A stretch of DNA of 64,000 nt, taken from assembly GCA_048498035.1 (NCBI GenBank), contig JBEHYT010000002.1:248001-312000 (forward strand), in the 5' to 3' direction. How positions within the stretch are numbered: the stretch's first letter is position 1; every line of letters begins with the position of its first letter. Made by a program: the position numbers and the translations under genes. Below the pieces are notes generated by a model. It made no database searches, had not been told where the DNA came from, and saw only the letters and a program-made list of their open reading frames with translations. Below, one piece after another: positions 42,968-51,344 of the stretch. This stretch comes from CADEDV01 sp048498035 (GTDB lineage Bacteria > Bacteroidota > Bacteroidia > Chitinophagales > Chitinophagaceae).

Positions 42968-43204
42968 ATGACTGAAAAAAATCTTGCTCTAAAAAGGGAA
43001 AGATTCAAAAATGTAGCATCAAAAAGAGTACAGAAAGTTCTGGATAGTATAGATAGTTTAGCCAAATGCTCTAATAGAAACAATTATGATTACACAGATG
43101 AGGATGTGACGAAAATGTTGAAGGCTGTGAAAGAACAAATTAAAATTCTTGAAATATCTTTCACAGAGAAGACAAGGAGCCGAACCAAAACTTTTGAATT
43201 TTAA
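42968..43204 (+). CDS. Small conserved-looking protein, first gene of the defence-like operon
   Basis: The 78-residue protein is basic and helical: ALKRERFKNVASKRVQKVLDSIDSLAKCSNRNNYDYTDEDVTKMLKAVKEQIKILEISF. The pattern CSNRNNYDYTDEDVxKM in a protein of this size recurs, from memory, in small proteins encoded beside modification or helicase genes; I know no function. It begins directly after the palindrome promoter and is 12 bp upstream of the methyltransferase gene. It could be a regulator or a subunit of the methyltransferase. Low G+C like the rest of the island. Confidence 0.7.
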   Translation: MTEKNLALKRERFKNVASKRVQKVLDSIDSLAKCSNRNNYDYTDEDVTKMLKAVKEQIKILEISFTEKTRSRTKTFEF

Positions 43205-43216
43205 CCACCACTGTAG

Positions 43217-44407
43217 ATGAAAATATTTGACATCAGTATTAGTCAAAAGGCGATTGATCGGTTACGGAAGGCGGTATCATCAAAAGATACTGTACAAGGA
43301 TATACCCACAATTTTTACCGCTATCCCGCCCGTTTTTCCCCAAAATTTGTAAGGGAAGCAATTCAAATTTTTAGTCTCCCGGGAGATGTTGTTCTTGACC
43401 CTTTTGTTGGGGGTGGCACTTCTCTTGTTGAAGCATTGGCAACTAACCGTCATTCTATTGGATTTGATATCAGTCCAATTGCCTGTTTTGTTTCAGGTGT
43501 TAAGACAACTATTCTTTCTGAAGAAGAAGTAAAAAGAATATTGGAATGGTCCGAACCTCTGTTGTCTAAACGTATAGCGGGTTACAAGCCGATAGTCACT
43601 TATTATGATGATGAAGGTTATTTGAATAACCTCCCTTGGAGAATAAGGGCGTCAGTTGAAATAATACTCAATGAACTTGATTCATTGAATAGTGAGAATG
43701 CACAGAATTTTGTGAAATGTGTTGTTCTCCGAACAGCCCAATGGGCTATTGATTGCAGAGAAAATATCCCGACTGCTGATGCGTTTAGAAAAATGTTTAA
43801 TCAGAATTTATTAGCATTTGTAAAAGGGCTAAAGAGCCTTGAAGGAGCCATTGATAAAAGTGGGAAGAAAAAAGCACCAAAGTGTTTTTCTATCAATAGT
43901 TCGTCTGAATTCATAATGGATTTTGACGAATTAAAACGTCTTCCTGCAAAACCCAAATTGATTATTACTTCTCCGCCATACGTTGGAGTACACATGTTAT
44001 ATCACCAATGGCAAGTTAATAGCAGGAAACGTACACGAACACCATTTTGGATTATTGATTCTTTGGATGGGATGGGCAGTAGTCATTACACATTTGGCTA
44101 TTATCGGGATCATGGAAAGAAAAAATACTTTGATATTGCCGAAAAGGTTTTTCAATCTATTCATTCTGCAATAGATGACAATGCAGTAATTGTTCAATTA
44201 GTCGGGTTTTCAGATCATAAGAAGTTTTTGCCAAAGTATCTTGAAATGATGGAAGGTGCGGGATATGAGGAAATCCCACTCTTATGGGATAGCCTGGGAC
44301 GAATCAGGAGAATTTGGAGGGATGTGCCAAATAGAAAGTGGTATGTAAAGTCTAAAAGCGAAATCTCTTCGAGTAAAGAAGTCCTCATAGTCCACCGAAA
44401 AAAATAG
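43217..44407 (+). CDS. DNA methyltransferase (N4-cytosine/N6-adenine type), motif order X-I-IV
   Basis: The 396-residue protein has YRYPARFSPKFV (motif X-like, 35-45), VVLDPFVGGGTSLVEAL (motif I, 61-68) and IITSPPYVGVH (motif IV, SPPY at 252-255). The DPFxGGGT and SPPY texts are those of beta-type m4C/m6A enzymes, but motif I comes first, as in gamma-type order. The SPPY form favours N4-cytosine or N6-adenine in DNA. No linked restriction endonuclease is obvious. It is 6 bp upstream of a GHKL ATPase gene, so modification and the ATPase are probably parts of one system, with the methyl mark labelling self DNA. Confidence 0.88.
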   Translation: MKIFDISISQKAIDRLRKAVSSKDTVQGYTHNFYRYPARFSPKFVREAIQIFSLPGDVVLDPFVGGGTSLVEALATNRHSIGFDISPIACFVSGVKTTILSEEEVKRILEWSEPLLSKRIAGYKPIVTYYDDEGYLNNLPWRIRASVEIILNELDSLNSENAQNFVKCVVLRTAQWAIDCRENIPTADAFRKMFNQNLLAFVKGLKSLEGAIDKSGKKKAPKCFSINSSSEFIMDFDELKRLPAKPKLIITSPPYVGVHMLYHQWQVNSRKRTRTPFWIIDSLDGMGSSHYTFGYYRDHGKKKYFDIAEKVFQSIHSAIDDNAVIVQLVGFSDHKKFLPKYLEMMEGAGYEEIPLLWDSLGRIRRIWRDVPNRKWYVKSKSEISSSKEVLIVHRKK

Positions 44408-44413
44408 ATATAA

Positions 44414-46882
44414 ATGGCAATTAATACTACTCAAGAGTTGTTTGAACGGCTCTTAAAGGCAACGATGCCAGATGAAGTAAGGCTAATCCTCACGGAAATT
44501 GGTGACGTTTCTGATATTGGTTTGGAAAAGCCATTTGGCAAATTAAACTTGTGCTGGCAGGCTTACGGGAATACTACCAGCAATTATTCTACAATTGGGT
44601 TAGCAAGCAAGCCAGGAAGAAGCCTTACTGAGAGAATAACCAATGCGATTGACGCAGTTCTGGAAGAACATTCAGCAAGGATTGCTCAACAAGAATCCAG
44701 CCCGCAGGAGGCAGTTAACAAATGGTTCGGCAGACCTTACTCGACGGCTAACTCAGGATTGTTCGATTGGAAATATTCTCAGGGCAATTTTGACAGGAAA
44801 GTCGGAGTCATAATGAGTGATTCAGGTCAAAAAGAAGCTCCCACAGTGGACGTGCTGGATTTTGGAGTTGGAATTTTACCAGATAGTTTTCCTTCAACAA
44901 TTTTGAGCTTACAAGGTGGGAACAAGATTACAAGAAAATATTTAGTAGGTGCATTTGGGCAAGGGGGTGCATCCACTCTTGCATTTTCGGATTATGTTCT
45001 TGTAGTTTCCCGACATTCACAAAACCCTAATACCGTCGCATTTACTCTTATTAAAGAAATTACACTTGGTGAAAATTACAAAGAGAATTGTTATGCTTAT
45101 TTGTCTTTGAAAAACTCCTATGGAGTTGCCACAGTTCCAAGCTTTGAATTAAGTTCTGATATCAAGCTATATGATACTGAAGAAAACTTACGTGGAATGA
45201 ATCTGCTTAAGAGTGGAACTTTGGTGCGACATTATGCGTTTAGACTGACAAATATCTACAAAGCGTTATCTCCAACCGAAGGAAATCTATATCATTATCT
45301 TCATTATTCTCTCTTTGATCCTTTGATACCGTTTCAAATAATCGATCTCAGGGGAAAAGATCCACGCTATGAGATTGTTACAGGCAGCAGGAATCGGTTA
45401 ATGAAGTTGGCAAGCAAAGGTGAAGCTGCGGACTCTGAGCTTGATGATTCAAATACAGAATATAAACTATACAAGCCATTTGCATTCATCACTCCTTATG
45501 GTGCAACTACGCCTTGTATAAAGATTGAGTATTGGGTCGTTTTCAATTATGAAAGGAAGAAAAACAAAAAAACCGGTGCTGAATACAAAGATTTAAGAAC
45601 CGATTCAAATGCTTTGTATGTTCAGCGCAAGCACCCAGCAGTATTGACATTGAATGGACAAAACCAAGGAGAACTTACAGTTTCACAAGTTTCAAAGGAT
45701 TTGGGGCTTGACTTAGTTTCGAAACACCTTGTTATTCATATTGACGCTACAGAAGCGCCAATTAATGTTAAACGGTTGCTCTTTACAACCAACAGGGAAA
45801 TGTTAAGAGATGGAGATGTCCTTGAAAGCATAAAAGCCGAGTTAAGAGAAATTCTAAAAGAAGATACAGCACTTGCAGCTTTGGAAAAACTGCTTGAAGA
45901 AAAGGAAATAAGCGAGGTTACTGACTCCACTGATGATGAAGTAAAGAAGGAAATTGTCAAATTGCTACGGGAGGCCGGTTTTATGCCAAATGCTGAGGGC
46001 GACACGGTCAGGAAGGGTGATGGATCTGAAACAGATATACTTAATTCCGATCCGCCAGATGACCCGCCACCACCACCACCTTCACCGACACCTTTGCTAA
46101 CATTACCTTATCCGCAGGTTACAAGATTTGAAATTGTTTCGCCGCAGGACATTCTTAAAGTGCGACTAAATAAAAGTGGATTGATAGTTGTTGAAACGGA
46201 TGCCGATTCAAGATTTAGAAATGAAGTACGGATAAAATTTGAGCCTGAGAATCTGGAAATTTCATCCTATTTTCCACTTGACGGTGGTCGTGTAAGATGG
46301 AGGGTAAAAGCAAGTCAGAATGCAAAAGCAGGCGATAAAGGTAGGGTAATCGTTTCCTTAACAAAACCTAATGGCGATCAAATTAAGGACGAGGTAGGGT
46401 TTGAAATCACTGAACCCATCGATAAGCCAGCGAAGGAAGAAAAGGGGTTTGTTCCTGATTTTGCTGTTTTGCCAGCAAGTCCTGGAGATGCCAATTGGGC
46501 GAAGGCGTGGGAGAACATCGCCGAAGATTCGGATGAAGTATTTACAGTAGCCTACGTAGCCAAAAAGATAGGTGATAAAACTATTGTCTATTATTCAACG
46601 GTATTTCCGGCGTTTAAGGAAACAATTGATAAGCTTAAAATTTCAAATAGCACATTGTTGAAATTTTTTGAGACTAACTATAAGGTATGGATCGGTTACC
46701 ATGGGATACTACAATACAACGGTCAGCAAAATGAATTCTTTTCCGACGAAGATCAAGAGAAGCAAATTCAAAAAGAGAGGGAAAAGGACAGAGTATTGGT
46801 GGCTCAAATGCAAGTAAAGCAGGCATTAAAATCAGCTGAGTTAATGTATAAGTTTTCAAAGCAAGCTGTAACGGCTCTTTAA
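44414..46882 (+). CDS. MORC/MutL-like GHKL ATPase
   Basis: The 822-residue cytoplasmic protein has a complete GHKL ATP site: ERITNAIDAVLE (N box, Glu73, Asn77, Asp80), VLDFGVGI (G1, Asp149-x-Gly151-x-Gly153) and VGAFGQGGAST (G2, 178-187). The transducer-like second domain runs to about 480. A poly-proline linker (PPDDPPPPPPSPTP near 545-560) leads to a beta-sandwich-like stretch and a C-terminal helical segment (YHGILQYNGQQNEFFSDEDQEKQIQKEREKD). MORC-like ATPases occur in bacterial restriction-modification islands (Iyer, Abhiman and Aravind). It probably forms an ATP-gated clamp on DNA. It sits 6 bp after the methyltransferase gene and 2 bp before the next gene. Confidence 0.82.
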   Translation: MAINTTQELFERLLKATMPDEVRLILTEIGDVSDIGLEKPFGKLNLCWQAYGNTTSNYSTIGLASKPGRSLTERITNAIDAVLEEHSARIAQQESSPQEAVNKWFGRPYSTANSGLFDWKYSQGNFDRKVGVIMSDSGQKEAPTVDVLDFGVGILPDSFPSTILSLQGGNKITRKYLVGAFGQGGASTLAFSDYVLVVSRHSQNPNTVAFTLIKEITLGENYKENCYAYLSLKNSYGVATVPSFELSSDIKLYDTEENLRGMNLLKSGTLVRHYAFRLTNIYKALSPTEGNLYHYLHYSLFDPLIPFQIIDLRGKDPRYEIVTGSRNRLMKLASKGEAADSELDDSNTEYKLYKPFAFITPYGATTPCIKIEYWVVFNYERKKNKKTGAEYKDLRTDSNALYVQRKHPAVLTLNGQNQGELTVSQVSKDLGLDLVSKHLVIHIDATEAPINVKRLLFTTNREMLRDGDVLESIKAELREILKEDTALAALEKLLEEKEISEVTDSTDDEVKKEIVKLLREAGFMPNAEGDTVRKGDGSETDILNSDPPDDPPPPPPSPTPLLTLPYPQVTRFEIVSPQDILKVRLNKSGLIVVETDADSRFRNEVRIKFEPENLEISSYFPLDGGRVRWRVKASQNAKAGDKGRVIVSLTKPNGDQIKDEVGFEITEPIDKPAKEEKGFVPDFAVLPASPGDANWAKAWENIAEDSDEVFTVAYVAKKIGDKTIVYYSTVFPAFKETIDKLKISNSTLLKFFETNYKVWIGYHGILQYNGQQNEFFSDEDQEKQIQKEREKDRVLVAQMQVKQALKSAELMYKFSKQAVTAL

Positions 46883-46884
46883 GT

Positions 46885-47376
46885 ATGCGAGATAGACTTT
46901 GGAACGAAATGACCCAATGCAAACATCATCACATTTATTGTGTTTTGCTAATCGCTTATCAGAGAAGATTGGTAAATGTTTTTAATATCATCATACTTGC
47001 TTTCTCGTCTGCTGGTGTAATGGGTTGGGCCTTTTGGAAGGGACTTCCATTGGTCGCTTGTGTAATTGTATCAGGAATCTCGTTATTGAAGCTATTGAGT
47101 CCTCATCTCGTGCCTTCTGAAAAACAATTGGACAAATTAGATCAAGTGATAGATTTTTACTGCGACTATTACAACAAGATGGAACAGCTTTGGATGAATC
47201 ACTACAATTTGCGTTTAACTGACAACGAGATGCAGGATGCCTTTTACAAGCTAAAGGATACTGAGAGGTCAATCAATAAGACTGTTAATGAAATTGTCAA
47301 GAGAACAAATAAGTCTATTTTGACAAAAACAGAAAAAGAAGCTTTGAATTATTTTAAAAGAACCTTTAATACTTAA
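46885..47376 (+). CDS. Two-transmembrane protein, SLATT-like
   Basis: The 163-residue protein has an N-terminal basic helix (CVLLIAYQRRLVNVFN), two adjacent membrane segments (FNIIILAFSSAGVMGWAFW about 34-52; LPLVACVIVSGISLLKLLS about 54-72) and a long helical cytoplasmic tail (KQLDKLDQVIDFYCDYYNKMEQLW onwards). This layout is that of SLATT domains, predicted pore-forming effectors in conflict systems. SLATT proteins usually accompany a SMODS nucleotidyltransferase; none is present here. Identification rests on architecture and a few motifs, so it is moderate. It is 2 bp from the ATPase stop. Confidence 0.6.
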   Translation: MRDRLWNEMTQCKHHHIYCVLLIAYQRRLVNVFNIIILAFSSAGVMGWAFWKGLPLVACVIVSGISLLKLLSPHLVPSEKQLDKLDQVIDFYCDYYNKMEQLWMNHYNLRLTDNEMQDAFYKLKDTERSINKTVNEIVKRTNKSILTKTEKEALNYFKRTFNT

Positions 47377-47380
47377 AATT

Positions 47381-47527
47381 ATGAGCAAAGGAAAAGAAAG
47401 CAAACCAAGTAAGCCATCAACAGAAACAAAGCCGAATAATTCAATTAAGGAGGGAAAATTGAATGAAAACACACTCCCTACCTTTCAGAATCCGCCACCG
47501 CCTCCACCGCCGAAAGAAAAGAAATAA
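47381..47527 (+). CDS. 48-residue proline-tailed small protein
   Basis: ATG 47381 opens a 48-codon frame, MSKGKESKPSKPSTETKPNN at the start and FQNPPPPPPPKEKK at the end. The protein is Lys/Pro/Ser rich, disordered, and carries seven consecutive prolines. It lies 4 bp after the SLATT-like gene and 20 bp before the phosphoesterase gene, and it is entirely within the operon spacing, so it is likely translated. The ATPase at 44414 also has a PPPPPP linker. Function is unknown; a scaffold or inhibitor role is a guess. Confidence 0.5.
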   Translation: MSKGKESKPSKPSTETKPNNSIKEGKLNENTLPTFQNPPPPPPPKEKK

Positions 47528-47547
47528 TGGATATTTAAACTAGTAAT

Positions 47548-49023
47548 ATGACAGGCAAGGTATCAATACTCCATATTTCTGATTTGCATAGAAGCAAAGG
47601 AACAGAAATCTCCAATATTGCTTTATTATCTTCTTTATTGAAGGATAGGGAACGATATACTGGTTCAGAGAATCCAAAAATTCAAGCACCTAACATCATT
47701 GTCGCAAGCGGTGACATTATTCGAGGATCAACTAAACAAACTGGCTCTGACGAAGAAATTAAGCAACAGTATTCTGAGGCAATCGATTTTCTTAATGAAT
47801 TAACTATGAATTTTCTTGGAGGTGATAAATCCAAGATTGTTATTATTCCAGGAAATCATGATATCGATTGGAAATATTCCAAGGCGAGTATGGAGAAAAT
47901 TGATAACGCAAGAATAGTTGATGAAAAAGATAATCTCAAATCAGAAATTTTAAAAGAAGCCCTAAATCAAAATTCTTTAACTCGTTGGTCATGGAGAGAT
48001 CGATCTTTTTATAGTATTACTAACCCTAATGCCTACAATCAAAGACTTGAAGCATTTGCAAATTTTTACTCGGCTTTTTATGAAGGTAAACGGACATATG
48101 GTGTTGATCCAACGAATCAATATGATATTTTCGACTTCCCAGAATTTAGTTTGACTATTGTCGGATACAACAGTTGCTTTAGCAATGATCATTTAAGGCT
48201 AGCAGGAGATATTAACCCGGAATGTATCGCAAAAGTTAATTTGAGGCTCCGAGAATTTCATAAAAGGGGTCGCTTGATACTGGCGACCTGGCATCACAAT
48301 ACCAAAGGACTGCCATATGATTCGAATTATATGGATAGTAGTAGGTTGAAAAATTTTATTGATACTGGGATTTCGATTGGTTTTCATGGACACCAGCACA
48401 AGACAGAACTTATTCATGAGTTCAGTAATGTGGTTGAACAAAGGAAAATTATAGTGTTCAGTGCAGGCACACTTTGTGGAGGACCAAATGAATTGCCGGT
48501 CGGAAATAATCGCCAATATAATTTAATCGAAATCGAGAGCATTAATGAAAAAGCAAATCTACAAGTCACTTTACATATAAGAGAAAAAACAGAGTCGTCA
48601 CCGTTTGATAATCCAATCTGGACAGCGGGACGAATTGACTCGAAAAACGTAAGCCACTATTCCTTGGAAATAGAAAAGCCGCCCGTAGCCGATGTTCCTT
48701 TCCTATTAGTGGAGATTGAAAAACTGATTAGGGGGAATAATTACCCCGAAGCTAAACGAATGTTGCTGAATTTAGATACGAATGACGATTTCGTCAGAAA
48801 ATATCTAGTGGAGTGTGTTTTTCAAACTGAAGACTTTGAATTGGCAATGAAGGTATTTGTGGAGCCTCAAACTAGCGAGGAAATGATTGCAGTACTAAAT
48901 GCATCTATTAATGTGGGAGATAGGGGTCGAATGAAAGATTTTTTGGAAAAGGCTAAAAAAGGCTATTCAACAGACCCCGCCGTCAAAGAACTTATAAGAA
49001 AAATTGAAATACTTATCAAATGA
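47548..49023 (+). CDS. Calcineurin-like metallophosphoesterase with C-terminal helical repeats
   Basis: The 491-residue protein shows all metal-site motifs: HISDLH (Asp12, His14), ASGDIIRG (Asp56), PGNHD (Asn103, His104), ATWHHN (His249/250) and FHGHQH (His282, His284). The fold is that of SbcD/Mre11- or phosphodiesterase-type enzymes. A C-terminal ~110-residue segment (VEIEKLIRGNNYPEAKRMLLNLDTNDDF) looks TPR-like. In this operon it could be the nuclease or a nucleotide phosphodiesterase; the sequence does not decide. Its stop overlaps the HSP90-like start by four bases (ATGA), so the two are translationally coupled and probably form a pair. Confidence 0.88.
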   Translation: MTGKVSILHISDLHRSKGTEISNIALLSSLLKDRERYTGSENPKIQAPNIIVASGDIIRGSTKQTGSDEEIKQQYSEAIDFLNELTMNFLGGDKSKIVIIPGNHDIDWKYSKASMEKIDNARIVDEKDNLKSEILKEALNQNSLTRWSWRDRSFYSITNPNAYNQRLEAFANFYSAFYEGKRTYGVDPTNQYDIFDFPEFSLTIVGYNSCFSNDHLRLAGDINPECIAKVNLRLREFHKRGRLILATWHHNTKGLPYDSNYMDSSRLKNFIDTGISIGFHGHQHKTELIHEFSNVVEQRKIIVFSAGTLCGGPNELPVGNNRQYNLIEIESINEKANLQVTLHIREKTESSPFDNPIWTAGRIDSKNVSHYSLEIEKPPVADVPFLLVEIEKLIRGNNYPEAKRMLLNLDTNDDFVRKYLVECVFQTEDFELAMKVFVEPQTSEEMIAVLNASINVGDRGRMKDFLEKAKKGYSTDPAVKELIRKIEILIK

Positions 49024-51344
49024 GTACGACAAGCAAATTATCATTTCAAATTGAAGTCAAAAGGGTTCTTGAGATTCTTTCTAACGATATTTATGACTCA
49101 CCATATGCACTACTTCGGGAAAACATACAGAATGGTTATGACGCCATTTTAATGAGGATTCAGGATGAGGGAAATGATTCATTTCAGCCAAAAATAAATG
49201 TGAATATTGATTCTCAGTATGTAACTATTGAAGATAATGGTATCGGCATGAACGAGGATGTGGTCAAAAATAATTTTTGGAAAGCAGGTTCAAGCGGAAA
49301 GAATAATGAATTAGCTCAAAAGGCTGGAGTAGTTGGCACATTTGGAATAGGGGCAATGGCAAATTTTGGCGTATGTAAATCAATTAAAGTAATTACACAT
49401 TATGCCAAGGCAAATGAAACTATTGAAACATTTGCAAATAGAGACTCGTTATCAATAACTGAAGAATGTATTGAATTACGGACACTCGAGGAGCAACGAG
49501 AACCAGGAACCCAAATAATTGCTGAATTAGATGACTCGGTGAGCCTTTCCTTACAAGGAGCAATCAACTATCTTAACCCTTATGTTCGGTATTTAAAGGT
49601 TCCTGTAATTATAAACGGAACCAATATTAGTCAGACTAATTATTCCAACATATTCGATGTTAGTGCAGAGAACTTGTATAAATCTGAAAAATACAAAATG
49701 TCGACTCCCAATGGTTCTTCATTCGACTTGCTGATAAAGTACACGAACCAAAATATTATCAAAATTGTATGCTCTAACATTCTTAAACAATCAGTACCTA
49801 TTAAGGGTGAAATTTTTTTATCGCAAGGAGTTGGCGGAATTTATGGATTACGAAATTACTTTGGTCTAGCTCCTATTCCGGTATCAGGGCATTTCAACTT
49901 GGGTGGGGTTGTAAATTTATCAATTTTACATCCCACTGCAGGCAGAGAGGCACTCAGTAGAGAAAGCATCGAACTTGTTTCTCAAATAATTAATGCAATA
50001 GAACTCCAGATCGCAAACTCAATGGCAAATTTAGAAATCGCTGACAGTAATTCAGGGTTCTTAAGTTACATATCCTCACACAACAGGTTTGATTTAGCCC
50101 AAAATCTTAAAATAGTTGTTCAACCAGATGATGAAAGGTGGAATTTAGGTAAGATATCAAAAACAGTAGACGGGAAGAAAGTATATTACTATTCCGGACG
50201 TGATCAATCCACTATACTTCAATTCGGGAACGAAAATTCATACTTACTATTACCTAGTCAAGACAATCCAAGAAGACGGATTCAACTTGAGTACATAAAA
50301 AAAATTAATGTTGAGGAAGTTCCAGATAAGGCACGTGTTTTAAAAGTGTTCGACACTAAGGATCTTTCTTTTTCCGAAGTAACTCTTATACTACGAATTA
50401 CTAATATATTAAACGAAGATTACTTAATAGCTGATTCAAAAGTATACATTGCTAATATTAGCCATCAAGTGCCAAGTCTCGTGGGCAAAAAAGATGATAC
50501 AGTTCTGATTTATTTATCACGTGACTCAAGTGCTGTAAAACAGGTTTTACAGATTTACAATACAGACTGGTCATTGTTTGGAAGCTTTGTTAAGGACTTT
50601 GTAAGAAACCACCTCTATCAGAAGTTTTCCGCCTATGTCCCCTCTTCAACAAAGCAAGGAGCTGATGCACTTCACAAAATTCTTATGAGAAATAAGGAGC
50701 TATATAAGTATGAGTATTCAGACGTTGGAGCATTTGAAGCGTTGATTACTGATATTGCTACAGGAAAAATTGATTTCCCGGAAGCTCTTAAAAAATCGAC
50801 GACGATAATAAAAACACATTCTCAATTTGTAGGAAGAAATCAAGTAGGGAGCGTAGAACAAGAGATACCAAGTATCATTGAACATACTTCCTCCGTAGAA
50901 CTTTCATTTGATGAATATGGAGCTATTCCTCCGATTTTAAGACAGGACACAAAAACTGACAAAAAGATTTTAAAGACCGGGAAGGCTTATCCGCACCTAA
51001 ACAATTTTTCATTTTTCCTCAGTTTATCAGATAAGTTGTTTAAAAGCCAACTTGAATTTTTCTTAGAGCCTCATACAACGAAGGTTATTTGGAGCATGCA
51101 TAAGGTTGTCTATATTTTCACGCATGCTTCAAATAAATTATCACTGTATTATGAGATTGAATTAAAAGAGAAATTATCTGATGACTCGACCGGAGGCAGA
51201 GCAATTCCAACTACAACTATTATTACCGAAAACAGAATCTTCATACCTATCGTCACTGAACTGAATGATTACTTTGACATTAAGGCCGGGACAAAGGAGT
51301 TTTATGTTCGGTATGATATTATTACTGATTTTGAGGCTTCTTAA
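49020..51344 (+). CDS. HSP90-like GHKL ATPase
   Basis: The 774-residue protein opens with an HSP90-type N-domain: YALLRENIQNGYDAIL (Glu34, Asn38, Asp41), YVTIEDNGIGM (Asp72-x-Gly74-x-Gly76) and VVGTFGIGAMANFG (106-117). A middle domain follows (NLGGVVNLSILHPTAGREALSRESIELV). The C-terminal 400 residues are unlike HtpG and have no recognised domain. It lacks the CS- and TPR-binding features of a canonical chaperone, so it is not htpG. HSP90-like ATPases of this kind occur in prokaryotic conflict operons. It is coupled to the phosphoesterase and is the last gene of the island, 329 bp from the tRNA-Glu. Confidence 0.8.
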   Translation: MSTTSKLSFQIEVKRVLEILSNDIYDSPYALLRENIQNGYDAILMRIQDEGNDSFQPKINVNIDSQYVTIEDNGIGMNEDVVKNNFWKAGSSGKNNELAQKAGVVGTFGIGAMANFGVCKSIKVITHYAKANETIETFANRDSLSITEECIELRTLEEQREPGTQIIAELDDSVSLSLQGAINYLNPYVRYLKVPVIINGTNISQTNYSNIFDVSAENLYKSEKYKMSTPNGSSFDLLIKYTNQNIIKIVCSNILKQSVPIKGEIFLSQGVGGIYGLRNYFGLAPIPVSGHFNLGGVVNLSILHPTAGREALSRESIELVSQIINAIELQIANSMANLEIADSNSGFLSYISSHNRFDLAQNLKIVVQPDDERWNLGKISKTVDGKKVYYYSGRDQSTILQFGNENSYLLLPSQDNPRRRIQLEYIKKINVEEVPDKARVLKVFDTKDLSFSEVTLILRITNILNEDYLIADSKVYIANISHQVPSLVGKKDDTVLIYLSRDSSAVKQVLQIYNTDWSLFGSFVKDFVRNHLYQKFSAYVPSSTKQGADALHKILMRNKELYKYEYSDVGAFEALITDIATGKIDFPEALKKSTTIIKTHSQFVGRNQVGSVEQEIPSIIEHTSSVELSFDEYGAIPPILRQDTKTDKKILKTGKAYPHLNNFSFFLSLSDKLFKSQLEFFLEPHTTKVIWSMHKVVYIFTHASNKLSLYYEIELKEKLSDDSTGGRAIPTTTIITENRIFIPIVTELNDYFDIKAGTKEFYVRYDIITDFEAS

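Noticed and set aside
49020..51344. Canonical chaperone HtpG
   Set aside because: Only the N-terminal ATPase domain resembles HSP90; the C-terminal half lacks HtpG features and the gene is in a conflict-type operon.
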